A DNA stretch of 64,000 nt from Actinoalloteichus fjordicus (GTDB lineage: Bacteria; Actinomycetota; Actinomycetes; Mycobacteriales; Pseudonocardiaceae), in contig NZ_CP016076.1 of NCBI RefSeq assembly GCF_001941625.1, forward strand, positions 1,364,001 through 1,428,000. Direction: 5' to 3'. A model generated the notes under the pieces. That model ran no database searches. It had not been told where the DNA came from and was given only the letters and a program-made list of their open reading frames with translations. Positions 20,042 through 29,635 of this stretch are shown piece by piece (positions within the stretch are counted from its first letter, which is position 1; every line of letters begins with the position of its first letter). Made by a program: the position numbers and the translations under genes.

Positions 20042-20719
20042 GTGCGTAGGCTCGTTCTCGTGGATGCTCTCGCTCATGCCAAGCCGCCTCGCCCGCCTGC
20101 CAAGCGGGTCCTCCCGCCGCAGCCGAAGCAGGCGGCGATCGTCATGGTCGGGTTCACGGCGACGTTGTGGGTGGTACACCTGATCAACGTGCTGACGAGC
20201 ACCCCGCTGTCGCCCGGCGGACTCAACGGCCACGGCATCAGGCCCCTGGACTTCTCCGGCCTGGGCGGGGTGCTGTGGGCGCCGTTCCTGCACGGCGACT
20301 GGGCGCACCTGATGGGCAACTCGCTGCCCTTCCTGATCTTCGGTTTCCTGGCGATGTCCGGCGGCGTCGGTCAGTGGCTCGCGGTGACCTCGCTGATCTG
20401 GCTGGTCGGCGGCATGGGCGTCTGGCTGGCGGGCGGCATGGGAACCCTGCACATCGGCGCCTCCGGCGTCGTGTTCGGCTGGCTGGCCTTCCTGCTGGTG
20501 CGCGGCGTGTTCAGCAGAAGCCTGCCGCAGATCGGCGTAGCCATCGTCTTGTTCTTCTTCTACGGCGGAATCCTCTGGGGCGTCCTGCCCGGCCAGCCCG
20601 GCATCTCCTGGCAGGGCCACCTGTTCGGCGCCCTCGGCGGTGCGTTGGCGGCCTGGCTGGTGGCGAAGTCCCTGGCCAAGCAGCAGAGCAGGCCGACCCT
20701 GACTCCCGGGCTGAGCTGA
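20042..20719 (+). CDS. Rhomboid-family intramembrane serine protease
   Basis: This is a six-helix membrane protease of 225 residues. The catalytic dyad is visible as S141 in [11 protein letters not shown] and H193 in [12 protein letters not shown], with the [18 protein letters not shown] element typical of helix 2. The proline-rich N terminus is cytoplasmic. It is the counterpart of Rv1337, which also lies between cysM and murI. Substrates are unknown. The stop is separated from the murI ATG by one base, so the genes are cotranscribed. Confidence 0.9.
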   Translation: MRRLVLVDALAHAKPPRPPAKRVLPPQPKQAAIVMVGFTATLWVVHLINVLTSTPLSPGGLNGHGIRPLDFSGLGGVLWAPFLHGDWAHLMGNSLPFLIFGFLAMSGGVGQWLAVTSLIWLVGGMGVWLAGGMGTLHIGASGVVFGWLAFLLVRGVFSRSLPQIGVAIVLFFFYGGILWGVLPGQPGISWQGHLFGALGGALAAWLVAKSLAKQQSRPTLTPGLS

Positions 20720-20720
20720 G

Positions 20721-21506
20721 ATGCCCGACCGCGATGCGCCCATCGGGGTCTTCGACTCCGGCGTCGGCGGCTTGACCGTGGCGCGGGCCATCGCCGATCA
20801 GCTGCCTGCCGAGCGGCTTCGCTATGTGGGCGACACGGCCAACAGCCCGTACGGCCCGTTGCGGATCGACGAGGTGCGCGAACACGCGTTGGCGGTCGCG
20901 GACAGGCTGGTGGCGGACGGGGTGAAGATCCTGGTCGTGGCCTGCAACACCGCCTCGGCGGCCTGCCTGCGCGACGCGAGGGAGCGATACCCCGTCCCGG
21001 TCGTGGAGGTCGTGCTCCCGGCGGTTCGGCGCGCGGTCGCCACCACCAGGTCGGGGCGGGTCGGCGTGATCGGCACGGCGGCCACCATCCGGTCCGGCGC
21101 CTACCCGGACGCCTTCGCCGCCGCCCGCGACATCACGGTGCACGGCGTCGCGTGTCCCCGTTTCGTCGACTTCGTGGAGCGCGGCATCACCTCGGGCAGG
21201 CAGGTGCTCGGTCTTGCGCAGGGGTATCTGGAGCCGTTGCAGGCCGCCGACGTCGACACCCTGGTGCTCGGCTGCACGCACTATCCGCTGCTCACCGGCG
21301 TGCTCCAGATCGCGATGGGGCCGGACGTCACCCTGGTGTCCAGCGCGGAGGAGACCGCCAAGGACGTGGTGCGGGTGCTCACCGAGACCGATCTGCTGCG
21401 CGAGGCCGACCCGGACGAGCCCGTAGATCGCGAGTTCGCGGCGACCGGCGACGCGATCTCCTTCCAACGGCTGGCCCGCCGCTTCCTGGGGCCCGCCTTC
21501 GCCTGA
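20721..21506 (+). CDS. murI: Glutamate racemase
   Basis: It interconverts L- and D-glutamate to supply D-Glu for peptidoglycan. The two catalytic cysteines are C75 in [10 protein letters not shown] and C185 in LGCTHYPLL, with D12/S13 in [11 protein letters not shown] and the [11 protein letters not shown] loop. The length (261 aa) is typical. The ATG follows the rhomboid stop by one base. Downstream is the MBL-fold gene, as in M. tuberculosis Rv1338-Rv1339. Confidence 0.96.
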   Translation: MPDRDAPIGVFDSGVGGLTVARAIADQLPAERLRYVGDTANSPYGPLRIDEVREHALAVADRLVADGVKILVVACNTASAACLRDARERYPVPVVEVVLPAVRRAVATTRSGRVGVIGTAATIRSGAYPDAFAAARDITVHGVACPRFVDFVERGITSGRQVLGLAQGYLEPLQAADVDTLVLGCTHYPLLTGVLQIAMGPDVTLVSSAEETAKDVVRVLTETDLLREADPDEPVDREFAATGDAISFQRLARRFLGPAFA

Positions 21507-21677
21507 ACCCGGCGCCCGAACCCAGAGCCCGAGCCGAGGGCAGGCGGCCGGGGCCGGTCCAACGACGGTCTGAGCAGGGCCGGGAGTTCGTTCGCGAACC
21601 CGGCCCGCTGTTCCTCGGCGGCCGCCGCGACTCGTTTCGCTCTGGTGTCCCGGCGCCGGGACGGGCAGGCTGGACGG

Positions 21678-22448
21678 GTGTTGTTGACCATCCTCGGCTG
21701 CTCCGGCAGCACACCCGGCCCCGGCGCCGCCTCCTCCGGCTACCTGATCGAGGCCGAGGGCGCGAGTCTCGTCGTCGACCTCGGCAACGGCACGTTCGCC
21801 GCGCTCCAGGGCCACCGGGATCCCTTCACCCTCGACGCGCTGCTCCTCTCGCACCTGCACCCGGACCACTGCGCGGACGTCAGCGCGCTCACGGTGCTGC
21901 GGCGTTATCACCCACGCCCGCCGTACGACCCCCGCCTGCACCGGCTGCCCCTGCACGCTCCCTCGGAGGCGGCCGACCGGCTCGGTGCGGCGTACGCCCC
22001 CTCGGCGGCCGAACGGGCCGAGACCGATCTCTCCGACGTCTACGACTTCGAGCCGCTCAGCGAGGGAACCCGGCGCATCGGGCCCTTCGAGGTGACCGCG
22101 TTCCCGGTCGCGCACCCGTGCGAGGCCTACGGCTTCCGCATCCGACATGAGGGGCGGGTGCTGGCCTACACCGGCGACACCGGGCCGTGCCCGCAGCTGC
22201 GCGAACTGGCCGCCGACGCCGACCTGGTCCTCGCCGAGGCCACCTGGCCCGACCACCCCGACGCGGTGCCCGACCTCCACCTGTCCGGCAGACAGGCGGG
22301 GGAGCTGGCTCGCGCAGCCGGGTCTCGGCGGCTGCTGGTCACCCACGTGGCGAGCTGGTTCGACGCCGACGAGGTCGTGGGGGAGGCGGCCGAGGCGTTC
22401 GCGGGCCCGACGTTGCGGGCCGTCGCGGGACATCGACACGAGGTCTGA
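21678..22448 (+). CDS. MBL-fold hydrolase (Rv1339-like, cyclic-nucleotide phosphodiesterase family)
   Basis: This is a metallo-beta-lactamase-fold metal hydrolase of 256 residues. The metal site is complete: H59, H61, D63 and H64 in SHLHPDH, a histidine in FPVAHPCEAYG, the aspartate in YTGDTG and a histidine in LLVTHVAS. The N-terminal LTILGCSGSTPGPG is typical of the RNase Z-like group to which Rv1339 belongs; that protein has been reported to degrade cAMP. GTG 21678 fits the family start; an in-frame GTG at 21645 would add eleven residues without a better ribosome site. Confidence 0.88.
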   Translation: MLLTILGCSGSTPGPGAASSGYLIEAEGASLVVDLGNGTFAALQGHRDPFTLDALLLSHLHPDHCADVSALTVLRRYHPRPPYDPRLHRLPLHAPSEAADRLGAAYAPSAAERAETDLSDVYDFEPLSEGTRRIGPFEVTAFPVAHPCEAYGFRIRHEGRVLAYTGDTGPCPQLRELAADADLVLAEATWPDHPDAVPDLHLSGRQAGELARAAGSRRLLVTHVASWFDADEVVGEAAEAFAGPTLRAVAGHRHEV

Positions 22449-22530
22449 CCGCCGCGGCGGACTCGCCTCGAATTCGCCGAAGGCCGGGCGCGGCCCGTGT
22501 CTCCCTGTCTCGGGCTGTTCCGCCTGCCGA

Positions 22531-23493
22531 TCACAGCCAGCCTCGGCGTCGGAACAGCAGGTACAGGACGACTGAGGAGCCGAGGATCGCGACGTAGGAG
22601 CCGATGAGCCCGGCATGATCGCCGTAACCGGGATAGGGCAGATTCTGGCCGAAGTAGCTGGTGATCGCCGTCGGGACGGCGATGATCGCCGCCCAGCTGG
22701 TGACCTTCTTCATCACCACGTTGAGCCGATTGCCCTGGAGGGCGAGCTGGGTCTCCCGCACTCCGGAGGCAAGCTCGCGCATCCCCTCGACCCACTCCGT
22801 CACCCGCAGCACGTGGTCGTAGACGTCCTGGTAGTAGGGCATCAGCCGCTCGTCGATCAGCCCGATGTCGCGGTGCATCAGCCCGAGCAGCACCTCCCGC
22901 ATCGGCGCCGCCACCCGGCTCAGCCGCAGGAGGTTCTTGCGCAGCCGCAGTGATCGCCGCTGCACGGTGTGCAGCTGAGCAGGCTCCGCGAAGAGGAGGT
23001 CCTCCAGCTCCTCGACCTCGTCCTCCAACGCCTGCGCCGCGTCGAAGTGGCTGTCCACGACGGCGTCCAGCAGCGCGTACAGCAGGTAGGCGATGCCCCG
23101 TTCTCGGCCTGCCGCCGCCCACCGCCGCGCCACGTCGGTCGGGTGGAGGTTCGTGTCCTTGTGCACGGTCACCAGCGCGTGCGGGGTCACGAACACGGCC
23201 AGCTCCGACACCAGCAGGTCGTCCTGCTCGTCGAGCACCACGCGGTGCACGGTGAGGAAGAGATGGGAGTCGTAGCGGTCCAGCTTCGGCCGCTGCCGCT
23301 CGTCGCCCGCGTCCTCCACGGCCAGCTCATGCAGCCCCAGAGCCTCGCCGATGCGATCGATCAGCGCGGGATCGGGCGCGGGCAGGTCCAGCCAGTCCGC
23401 CATGCCCGGGTCGGCCAGCCGGGCGCCGAGATCGCCTTCCGTGAGGGGCTCCGTCACCCGCTCGCCGTTCTGGAACAGGGTGAACTCCGCCAT
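22531..23493 (-). CDS. CorA-family divalent cation transporter with GQN signature
   Basis: The protein (320 aa) has the acidic/helical cytoplasmic domain and two C-terminal membrane helices of CorA channels. The pore motif, usually YGMN, reads YFGQN here, followed by LPYPGYG. Members with GQN are known in actinobacteria and may differ in ion choice. The cytoplasmic positive patch FRRRGWL closes the protein. ATG 23493 was chosen from the family start (MAEFTLFQ). It is convergent with the MBL gene and breaks the conserved order Rv1339-rphA. Confidence 0.85.
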   Translation of the reverse strand: MAEFTLFQNGERVTEPLTEGDLGARLADPGMADWLDLPAPDPALIDRIGEALGLHELAVEDAGDERQRPKLDRYDSHLFLTVHRVVLDEQDDLLVSELAVFVTPHALVTVHKDTNLHPTDVARRWAAAGRERGIAYLLYALLDAVVDSHFDAAQALEDEVEELEDLLFAEPAQLHTVQRRSLRLRKNLLRLSRVAAPMREVLLGLMHRDIGLIDERLMPYYQDVYDHVLRVTEWVEGMRELASGVRETQLALQGNRLNVVMKKVTSWAAIIAVPTAITSYFGQNLPYPGYGDHAGLIGSYVAILGSSVVLYLLFRRRGWL

Positions 23494-23780
23494 GGTCACC
23501 GAGGCTAGCTCGCGGTGTCCGTCCGAGTGCGGACCGTGAGCTCGTCGATCGGGTGACGAGTTGGGCCGGGGCGCCGCCACCGGTCTCGGCGTGGCAGACC
23601 CGGCGCGACTGAGCCGCGACGTCGGCTCGGCTTACCGTCGCGGCCCCCGTCATGGCCGGTCAGTTCGATGGCGGTCGGTGCGTGCGGCCGAGCGGCGCCC
23701 TGGACCGGACGCGGTGCCGTCGAGTGAAGCCCGGCGACACGCCGATCGAATCGGGACCGCTCGATGGGTAGGGTGACCGG

Positions 23781-24539
23781 GTGGTACGTGCAGATGGTCG
23801 AGAGAACGACGCGCTCAGGGATGTCCGTTTCACCCGTGGCTACCAGGAGTGGCCCGCCGGATCGGTGCTGGTCGAGTTCGGCCGTACCAAGGTCCTGTGC
23901 GCGGCCAGCGTCCAGGCGGGTGTGCCGAGGTGGCGAGCGGGCTCCGGCCTCGGGTGGGTGACCGCGGAGTACGCGATGCTCCCCTCGGCCACACACACCC
24001 GCTCCGGCCGTGAGTCGGTGAAGGGTCGGGTCGGCGGCCGCACCCACGAGATCAGCAGGCTGATCGGGCGGTCCCTGCGGGCCTGCGTCGACCTCGCCGC
24101 GCTCGGGGAGAACACGATCGCGTTGGACTGCGACGTCATCCAGGCCGACGGCGGCACCCGCACCGCAGCGATCAGCGGCGCCTACGTCGCCTTGGCCGAC
24201 GCGATCACCTGGCTGGAGGCGGGCGGGCTGCTGGCCGATCCCAAGCCCCTGTCCTGTGCGGTCGCCGCGGTCAGCGTCGGGGTGGTGGACGGGCAGGTGC
24301 GCCTGGACCTGCCCTATGAGGAGGACTCCAGGGCCGAGGTGGACATGAACGTCGTCGCCACCGACGCGGGCACCCTGATCGAGGTGCAGGGCACCGGCGA
24401 GGGCGGCACGTTCGCCCGCACGACCCTGGACACGATGCTCGACGTCGCGCTGGCGGGCTGCGCCCGGCTGAACGATCTGCAGAACGAGGCGCTCGCCGCG
24501 CCCTACCCCGGCGAACTCCCGCCGAAGGTCAACCGATGA
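23781..24539 (+). CDS. rph: Ribonuclease PH
   Basis: This is a phosphorolytic 3'-5' exoribonuclease that trims tRNA 3' ends. The 252-residue protein has the RNase PH motifs [68 protein letters not shown] and [14 protein letters not shown] 23781 is preceded by GGGTGACCGG. The stop overlaps the rdgB ATG (ATGA, 24536-24539), so the two genes are coupled, exactly as Rv1340-Rv1341. Confidence 0.96.
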   Translation: MVRADGRENDALRDVRFTRGYQEWPAGSVLVEFGRTKVLCAASVQAGVPRWRAGSGLGWVTAEYAMLPSATHTRSGRESVKGRVGGRTHEISRLIGRSLRACVDLAALGENTIALDCDVIQADGGTRTAAISGAYVALADAITWLEAGGLLADPKPLSCAVAAVSVGVVDGQVRLDLPYEEDSRAEVDMNVVATDAGTLIEVQGTGEGGTFARTTLDTMLDVALAGCARLNDLQNEALAAPYPGELPPKVNR

Positions 24540-25174
24540 CGGCCCGGTCGGTGCGGCTGCTGCTCGCCTCGCGCAACGAGAAGAAGCTGCGTGAGCTGCG
24601 GCGCATCCTGCTCGCCGAAGGAGTGGCGGGCATCGAGGTCGTCGGCCTCGGCGATGTTCCCGAGTACCCGGAGGTGCCGGAGACCGGCGCGACCTTCGAG
24701 GAGAACGCGCTGATCAAGGCGAGGGCGGGGGCCGAGGCCAGCGGGCTGCCGACGGTGGCCGACGACTCCGGACTGGCGGTCGACGCGCTCAACGGAATGC
24801 CCGGTGTGCTGTCGGCTCGCTGGAGCGGCGGCCACGGCGAGGACGCCGCGAACCTCGAACTGGTCCTCGCGCAGCTGGCCGACCTGCCCGACGAGCGCCG
24901 TGGCGCGGCCTTCGTCGCGGTGGCCGCGCTGGCCCTGCCCGGCGACGGGGCCGACTCGGAGTACCTCGTCCGAGGGGAGTGGGCAGGCCGCATCGCGCGG
25001 GCGCCGCGCGGGGAGAACGGCTTCGGTTACGACCCGGTCTTCCTGCCCGCCGGGGAGTCCCGGACCTCGGCCGAGCTGACGCCCGAGGAGAAGGACGCGG
25101 CCTCGCATCGGGGCCGCGCGCTGCGCGCCCTGCTGCCGCGCCTGCGGTCTCTCACCACCGATCAGGGCGAGTAG
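24536..25174 (+). CDS. rdgB: Non-canonical purine NTP pyrophosphatase (ITPase/XTPase, RdgB/HAM1)
   Basis: It removes dITP, dXTP and similar nucleotides from the pool. The family signatures are the N-terminal nucleotide loop [45 protein letters not shown] with its catalytic acidic residues, [10 protein letters not shown] and [13 protein letters not shown]. The length (212 aa) is normal. It is translationally coupled to rph and followed by a very strong terminator at 25201-25232 shared with the convergent bcp gene. Confidence 0.95.
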   Translation: MTARSVRLLLASRNEKKLRELRRILLAEGVAGIEVVGLGDVPEYPEVPETGATFEENALIKARAGAEASGLPTVADDSGLAVDALNGMPGVLSARWSGGHGEDAANLELVLAQLADLPDERRGAAFVAVAALALPGDGADSEYLVRGEWAGRIARAPRGENGFGYDPVFLPAGESRTSAELTPEEKDAASHRGRALRALLPRLRSLTTDQGE

Positions 25175-25200
25175 AACGCTTCGGCGCCGTGCCGCCGATC

Positions 25201-25232
25201 CGGTGTGCCGGGGCAGCGTCCCCGGCACACCG
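25201..25232. terminator. Strong bidirectional terminator between rdgB and bcp
   Basis: CGGTGTGCCGGGG and CCCCGGCACACCG are perfectly complementary over 13 bp around the 6-nt loop CAGCGT. It lies in the 93-bp gap between the two convergent genes. Confidence 0.8.
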
Positions 25233-25267
25233 ACGCGCTCCCGCCCGAAAGGCGGCGTGCTCGGGCG

Positions 25268-25753
25268 TCAGGCCGACGCGGCCAGGCCCAGGTCGCGACG
25301 CAGCTTGGCGACGTGACCGGTGGCCTTGACGTTGTACATGGCCTTGGTGATCCGGCCGGACTCGTCGACGACGAAGGTCGAGCGGATCACCCCGGTCACG
25401 GTCTTGCCGTACAGCTTCTTCTCGCCGAAGGCGCCCCACCTGGTCAGGACGGTCTTGTCCGGGTCGGACAGCAGCGGGAAGGTCAGGCCCTGGTCCTCGC
25501 GGAAGCCGTGCAGCTTCGCGACCGGGTCCGGCGAGATGCCCAGCACCGTCAGACCGGCCTCGTTCAGGTCACCGAGGTTGTCGCGGAAGTCGCAGGCCTG
25601 CTTGGTGCAGCCCGGCGTGTTGGCCGCCGGGTAGAAGTAGACGATCACCGAGGAGCCTCGATGGTCGCGCAGTGAGACCGGGTTGCCCTCGGAGTCGGTG
25701 AGGGTGAAGTCCGGGGCCTCGTCTCCCTCGGCCAGGCGTGTCTGTTCGCTCAT
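25268..25753 (-). CDS. bcp: Thioredoxin-dependent thiol peroxidase (BCP/PrxQ)
   Basis: This is an atypical peroxiredoxin of 161 residues that reduces hydrogen and organic peroxides. The peroxidatic cysteine is C49 in YPAANTPGCTKQAC and the resolving cysteine is C54, the PrxQ CX4C arrangement. The downstream LGISPDPVAKLHGF and STFVVDESGRI elements are typical. The start is ATG 25753. The stop of a small membrane-protein gene on the same strand lies 11 bp upstream, so the two are probably one operon. Confidence 0.95.
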   Translation of the reverse strand: MSEQTRLAEGDEAPDFTLTDSEGNPVSLRDHRGSSVIVYFYPAANTPGCTKQACDFRDNLGDLNEAGLTVLGISPDPVAKLHGFREDQGLTFPLLSDPDKTVLTRWGAFGEKKLYGKTVTGVIRSTFVVDESGRITKAMYNVKATGHVAKLRRDLGLAASA

Positions 25754-25764
25754 GGCCGCCGACG

Positions 25765-26007
25765 CTAGCCCGTCCGGCCGAGGCCGTTCGTCGGGGTCGT
25801 GCGGTGGCCTGCGGAACCGGCGTCGTTCGAATCCCGGACGTCGCTGCCGAGGGAGTCGCTGACCGACCATGCGGACGGTGGACCGAGTGACCGATTGGAA
25901 CCTTGGACATCGGCGTGCAGCGTCGACAGCACCGCCCCCAGCAGTATCCCCACGATCGCGGAGGCGATCATCGCGATCGCGCTGACCAGGAAGAATCTCA
26001 GACCCAT
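25765..26007 (-). CDS. Small single-span membrane protein, possibly DUF2613-like
   Basis: The 80-residue protein has one strong N-terminal hydrophobic segment (FFLVSAIAMIASAIVGILLG) and a polar, Ser/Gly-rich tail without motifs. AGGATG lies seven bases before ATG 26007. It could be a signal-anchor or an exported small protein; the N terminus recalls the actinobacterial DUF2613 family, but I cannot confirm this. It ends 11 bp before the bcp start and is likely cotranscribed with it. Confidence 0.5.
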   Translation of the reverse strand: MGLRFFLVSAIAMIASAIVGILLGAVLSTLHADVQGSNRSLGPPSAWSVSDSLGSDVRDSNDAGSAGHRTTPTNGLGRTG

Positions 26008-26200
26008 CGCTTTACATCCTGACTACTCGTGCCTTCCCCCACTCCGAGCCGGGCCGAAGACACCATCGTTTCCCCGTTCGGTGGGTCATGCGAGCGGACG
26101 GCGACTGATTAGCCGAGAAGAGTGATTTTCGGGGGACGTCACTCACGCGAATGTGTCGAGAAGGTGACGATGCAGGTAACGGATTGACATCATCACGGTT

Positions 26201-26214
26201 GGTAAACGCTTTCC
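26201..26214. promoter_or_regulatory. Candidate LacI-family operator upstream of glgP
   Basis: GGTAAACGCTTTCC is an imperfect palindrome with the central CG and A-rich/T-rich flanks typical of LacI-family sites. It lies 84 bp before the glgP start in an unusually AT-rich stretch. Control of glycogen breakdown by a sugar-responsive LacI protein is inference. Confidence 0.4.
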
Positions 26215-26297
26215 TGTTTCCGGCGTGATCGACACGGCGCTCCCGGCGCGTGTCCGACCTCCCGCCGCGTGCCGCGTGTCCCGTAAGGTCCGCTGGC

Positions 26298-28856
26298 GTG
26301 AGAGCAGTGCGCCGCTTCACCGTGCGGGCCCAGTTGCCCCGGCCGCTCGCCGCCCTGAGCACCCTGGCCACCAATCTGCGGTGGACCTGGCACCCGCCGA
26401 CTCAGGACCTCTTCGCCGAGGTCGATCCGCAGGCGTGGGCCCGCGTCAAGGGCGACCCGCTGCGGCTGCTGGGGGAGGTGTCGGTCGAACGCTGGAACGT
26501 CCTCGCCGAGGACGACGACTTCCTGGCGCGGGTCGCCGCCGCCGAGGACGACCTCGCGCGCTACTGCGACGACGACCGCTGGTACCAGCGCAGAGCGGGC
26601 GAGATCGAGGGGCTGCCCGCAGGCATCGGCTACTTCTCCATGGAGTTCGGTGTCACCGAGGCGCTGCCCAACTACTCGGGCGGCCTCGGCGTGCTGGCGG
26701 GCGACCACCTGAAGGCGGCATCGGACCTCGGCCTGCCGCTGGTCGCGGTCGGTCTGCTCTACCGGGCCGGTTACTTCGGCCAGGCACTCTCGCGGGACGG
26801 CTGGCAGCTGGAGCACTATCCGGTGATCGACCCGCGCGGTCTGCCACTGGACCTGGTCACCGATCCCTCCGGGGCGCCGATCCTCGTCCACGTCGGAATG
26901 CCGCGCGGCCGGGTGCTGCGGGCCAAGATCTGGCGTGCGCAGGTGGGTCGCATCCCGTTGCTGCTGCTTGATTCCGACGTCGAGGGCAACGATCCCGACC
27001 TGCGCGGGATCACCGACCGGCTCTACGGCGGCGACCAGGACCACCGCATCAAGCAGGAGATCCTCGCGGGCGTCGGCGGGGTCCGCGCCGTGCGCGCCTA
27101 CTGCGGACTCGTCGGCACGACGCAGCCGGAGGTGTTCCACACCAACGAGGGCCACGCGGGCTTCCTCGGCCTGGAACGGGTTCGCGAACTGGTCGCGGGC
27201 GACGGCCTGGACTTCGATCAGGCCCTGGCCTCCGTGCGGGCGGGCACGGTCTTCACCACCCACACCCCGGTGCCCGCGGGAATCGACCGCTTTCCCGTCG
27301 ACCTGGTGCGTCACTACTTCGGCGACGGTCACGAACAGGACCTCCTGCCCGGCGTCCCCACCCACCGCGTGCTGGCGCTCGGTGCCGAGGACAACGCCAA
27401 CATGTTCAACATGGCGAACATGGGCCTGCGCCTGGCGCAGCGGGCCAACGGCGTCTCCGCCCTGCACGGCGAGGTCAGCCGGAAGATGTTCCGCGGCCTG
27501 TGGCCGGGCTTCGACTCCGCGGAGGTGCCGATCACCTCGGTCACCAACGGCGTCCACGGGCCCACCTGGTCGTCCCGCGAGATGATCGACCTGCTGGGCG
27601 ACCCGGAGCAGGGCGTCGAGCACGGCGAGGGCGCCCACGGGTTCGAGCCGGTCAGCGACGCCCGACTGTGGGAGCTGCGCTCCACGTTGCGCGGTCGGCT
27701 CGTCGACGAGGTCCGCCGCCGGGTGCGCGCGGCCTGGATCGAGCGCGGCGCCGCCGAGTTGGAACTCGACTGGACCGACTCGGTCTTCGATCCCGAGATC
27801 CTCACCATCGGCTTCGCCCGCCGGGTGCCCACCTACAAGCGGCTGACCCTGATGCTGCGCGATCAGGACCGCCTGCGGAAACTGCTGCTCGACCCGAAGC
27901 GCCCCGTGCAACTCGTCGTCGCAGGCAAGTCCCACCCGGCCGACGACGGCGGCAAGGCGTTGATCCAGCAGATCGTCCGCTTCGCCGACGAGGCCGATGT
28001 CCGGCATCGCATCGTCTTCCTGCCCGACTACGACATGTCGATGGCCCGCTACCTCTACTGGGGCTGCGACGTGTGGCTGAACAACCCGCTGCGCCCGCTG
28101 GAGGCCTGCGGGACCTCCGGGATGAAGTCCGCGCTCAACGGCGGACTCAACCTGTCGATCCGCGACGGCTGGTGGGACGAGTTCTACGACGGCCGCAACG
28201 GCTGGGCGATCCCCACCGCCGACGGCGTCACCGACCCGGTGCGGCGCGACGACCTGGAGTCGCAGGCGCTGTACGGGCTGCTCGAGTCCGGGGTCACCCC
28301 GCTGTTCTACGAGCGCGGCACCGACGGCGTCCCGCAGCGCTGGATGTCGATGGTGCGGCACACGCTGGCGGGTCTGGGCTCCAAGGTGCAGGCCTCCCGG
28401 ATGGTCCGCGAGTACGTCGAGTCCTGCTACCTGCCTGCGGCGCGGGCTGCCTCGGCGATGCGAGCCGACGGATACCAGGGCGCCAGGGAGCTGGCGGGCT
28501 ATCGCGCTCGGCTCCAGGCCGCCTGGCCGCACATCAGGATCGTCGACAGCACACTGACCGCCGACGGCGAGCCCGCGCCCTCGCTGGGCACGCCTGCAAC
28601 CGTGCGAGCGCGGGTGGAGTTGGGCGGCCTGGACCCGGCCGAGGTGGACGTGCAGGCGGTGGTGGGCCGCGCCGACGAGGCGGGCGAGTTGAGTGACGTC
28701 GTCACCCGCTCCATGGATCACCTCGGCGGCGTCGACTACCGCGCCGAGGTCCCGCTGCCCCACGCGGGCCCGTCCGGCTACACGGTGCGGGTGCTGCCCC
28801 GGCATCGCCTGCTGTCCACCCCGGCCGAATTCGGGCGCGTGGTGCTGGCGGACTGA
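26298..28856 (+). CDS. glgP: Alpha-glucan (glycogen) phosphorylase
   Basis: This GT35-family enzyme releases glucose-1-phosphate from alpha-1,4-glucan ends. The 852-residue protein is of the actinobacterial type that begins RRFTVRAQLPRPLAALSTLATNLRWTW. Visible features are YFSMEFGVTEALPNYSGGLGVLAGDHLKAASDLG, GHAGF, and PLP lysine K610 in CGTSGMKSALNGG. GTG 26298 matches the start of Rv1328-type proteins; an in-frame start at 26250 would add 16 residues. It is convergent with a methyltransferase remnant across a 10-bp-stem terminator. GlgX in the same window would debranch its limit dextrin. Confidence 0.95.
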   Translation: MRAVRRFTVRAQLPRPLAALSTLATNLRWTWHPPTQDLFAEVDPQAWARVKGDPLRLLGEVSVERWNVLAEDDDFLARVAAAEDDLARYCDDDRWYQRRAGEIEGLPAGIGYFSMEFGVTEALPNYSGGLGVLAGDHLKAASDLGLPLVAVGLLYRAGYFGQALSRDGWQLEHYPVIDPRGLPLDLVTDPSGAPILVHVGMPRGRVLRAKIWRAQVGRIPLLLLDSDVEGNDPDLRGITDRLYGGDQDHRIKQEILAGVGGVRAVRAYCGLVGTTQPEVFHTNEGHAGFLGLERVRELVAGDGLDFDQALASVRAGTVFTTHTPVPAGIDRFPVDLVRHYFGDGHEQDLLPGVPTHRVLALGAEDNANMFNMANMGLRLAQRANGVSALHGEVSRKMFRGLWPGFDSAEVPITSVTNGVHGPTWSSREMIDLLGDPEQGVEHGEGAHGFEPVSDARLWELRSTLRGRLVDEVRRRVRAAWIERGAAELELDWTDSVFDPEILTIGFARRVPTYKRLTLMLRDQDRLRKLLLDPKRPVQLVVAGKSHPADDGGKALIQQIVRFADEADVRHRIVFLPDYDMSMARYLYWGCDVWLNNPLRPLEACGTSGMKSALNGGLNLSIRDGWWDEFYDGRNGWAIPTADGVTDPVRRDDLESQALYGLLESGVTPLFYERGTDGVPQRWMSMVRHTLAGLGSKVQASRMVREYVESCYLPAARAASAMRADGYQGARELAGYRARLQAAWPHIRIVDSTLTADGEPAPSLGTPATVRARVELGGLDPAEVDVQAVVGRADEAGELSDVVTRSMDHLGGVDYRAEVPLPHAGPSGYTVRVLPRHRLLSTPAEFGRVVLAD

Positions 28857-28863
28857 TCTGGAC

Positions 28864-28904
28864 GACGGCGGCGAACTCCGGGTGTGTGGCTCGGCGCCGC
28901 CGTC
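28864..28904. terminator. Terminator after glgP, shared with the convergent methyltransferase
   Basis: GACGGCGGCG (28864-28873) and CGCCGCCGTC (28895-28904) are perfectly complementary over 10 bp. The right arm overlaps the stop codon region of the minus-strand gene. Confidence 0.6.
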
Positions 28905-29635
28905 AGATCCGCTCGTAGACCGAGACGTGCCGCCTGCTGGCCGTGGTGAACGGGCTGCGGTCCCAGTGGTCGTATCGCTCGCGGAGTCGCATTCCGGCGA
29001 GGCGGGCCATCAGGTCGAGCTCGCTCGGCCAGCAGTAGCGCAGCCGCAACGGGCTCAGCGTGATGCCGTCGGCGCCGATGCGGACGCGCTGATAGGTGAC
29101 GGTCTGCTCCACCGGGTCGTGCAGCTGGTACTCCAGCTTCACCGAGTCCTCGGTCAGTGCGCGGGTGGCGACGCGCTGGCCTCGGTCGAACTCGCTCACG
29201 TCCTGGATGAAGCACTCGAGGACGAAGAGGCCGCCGGGTGCCAGGACCTTCGCGACATTATGGAAACAGTCGAGCTGACGTTGTTGGGTGACCAGGTTGA
29301 ACAGCGTGTTGAACACCAGATAGGACAGCTGGAACGGGCCGGTCACCGCGACCTCGGCCATGTCGCCGACGGTCGTCGGGACGGCCGCGCCGCCCGGCTT
29401 CGCCCGCAGGCGCTCGACCATCGCGGGCGAGCCCTCGATGCCCTCCACGGCGATGCCCCGCGCCGCCAGCGGAAGCGCGATCCGCCCGGTGCCGACGGCC
29501 AGTTCCAGGACCCGCCCGCCGTCGGGAACGAGACCGGCCAGGAACTCCACGGCCTAGAGTCGGGTCGGGATTCGTTCCCTGGTCGTAGTCGGCCGCATAA
29601 CGATCGAAGAATGCCGGATCACCGAATTCGATCAT
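28903..29635 (-). pseudogene. Class I SAM-dependent methyltransferase, frameshifted
   Basis: The N terminus (MIEFGDPAFFDRYAADYD...) starts at ATG 29635 in one frame. The rest (VEFLAGL, VLELAVGTGRIALPLAARG, FVLECFIQDVSEFDRGQRV, to the stop at 28903) reads in another. Dropping one base at about 29554, in CTAGGCC on the coding strand, joins them into a protein of about 243 aa with ordinary spacing. The downstream frame has a TAG exactly at the junction, so the full protein cannot be made without frameshifting. This is either a young pseudogene or a single-base assembly error. The SAM motif I ELAVGTGR is intact; the substrate is unknown. Confidence 0.7.

Noticed and set aside
26184-26208. TTGACA followed by TAAACG upstream of glgP as a sigma-70-type promoter
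   Set aside because: The spacing between the hexamers is only 13 bp, too short for a normal promoter.
26193-28805. An 870-residue minus-strand open frame opposite glgP
   Set aside because: A shadow of glgP produced by high GC; His/Arg/Gln/Val-rich composition without motifs.
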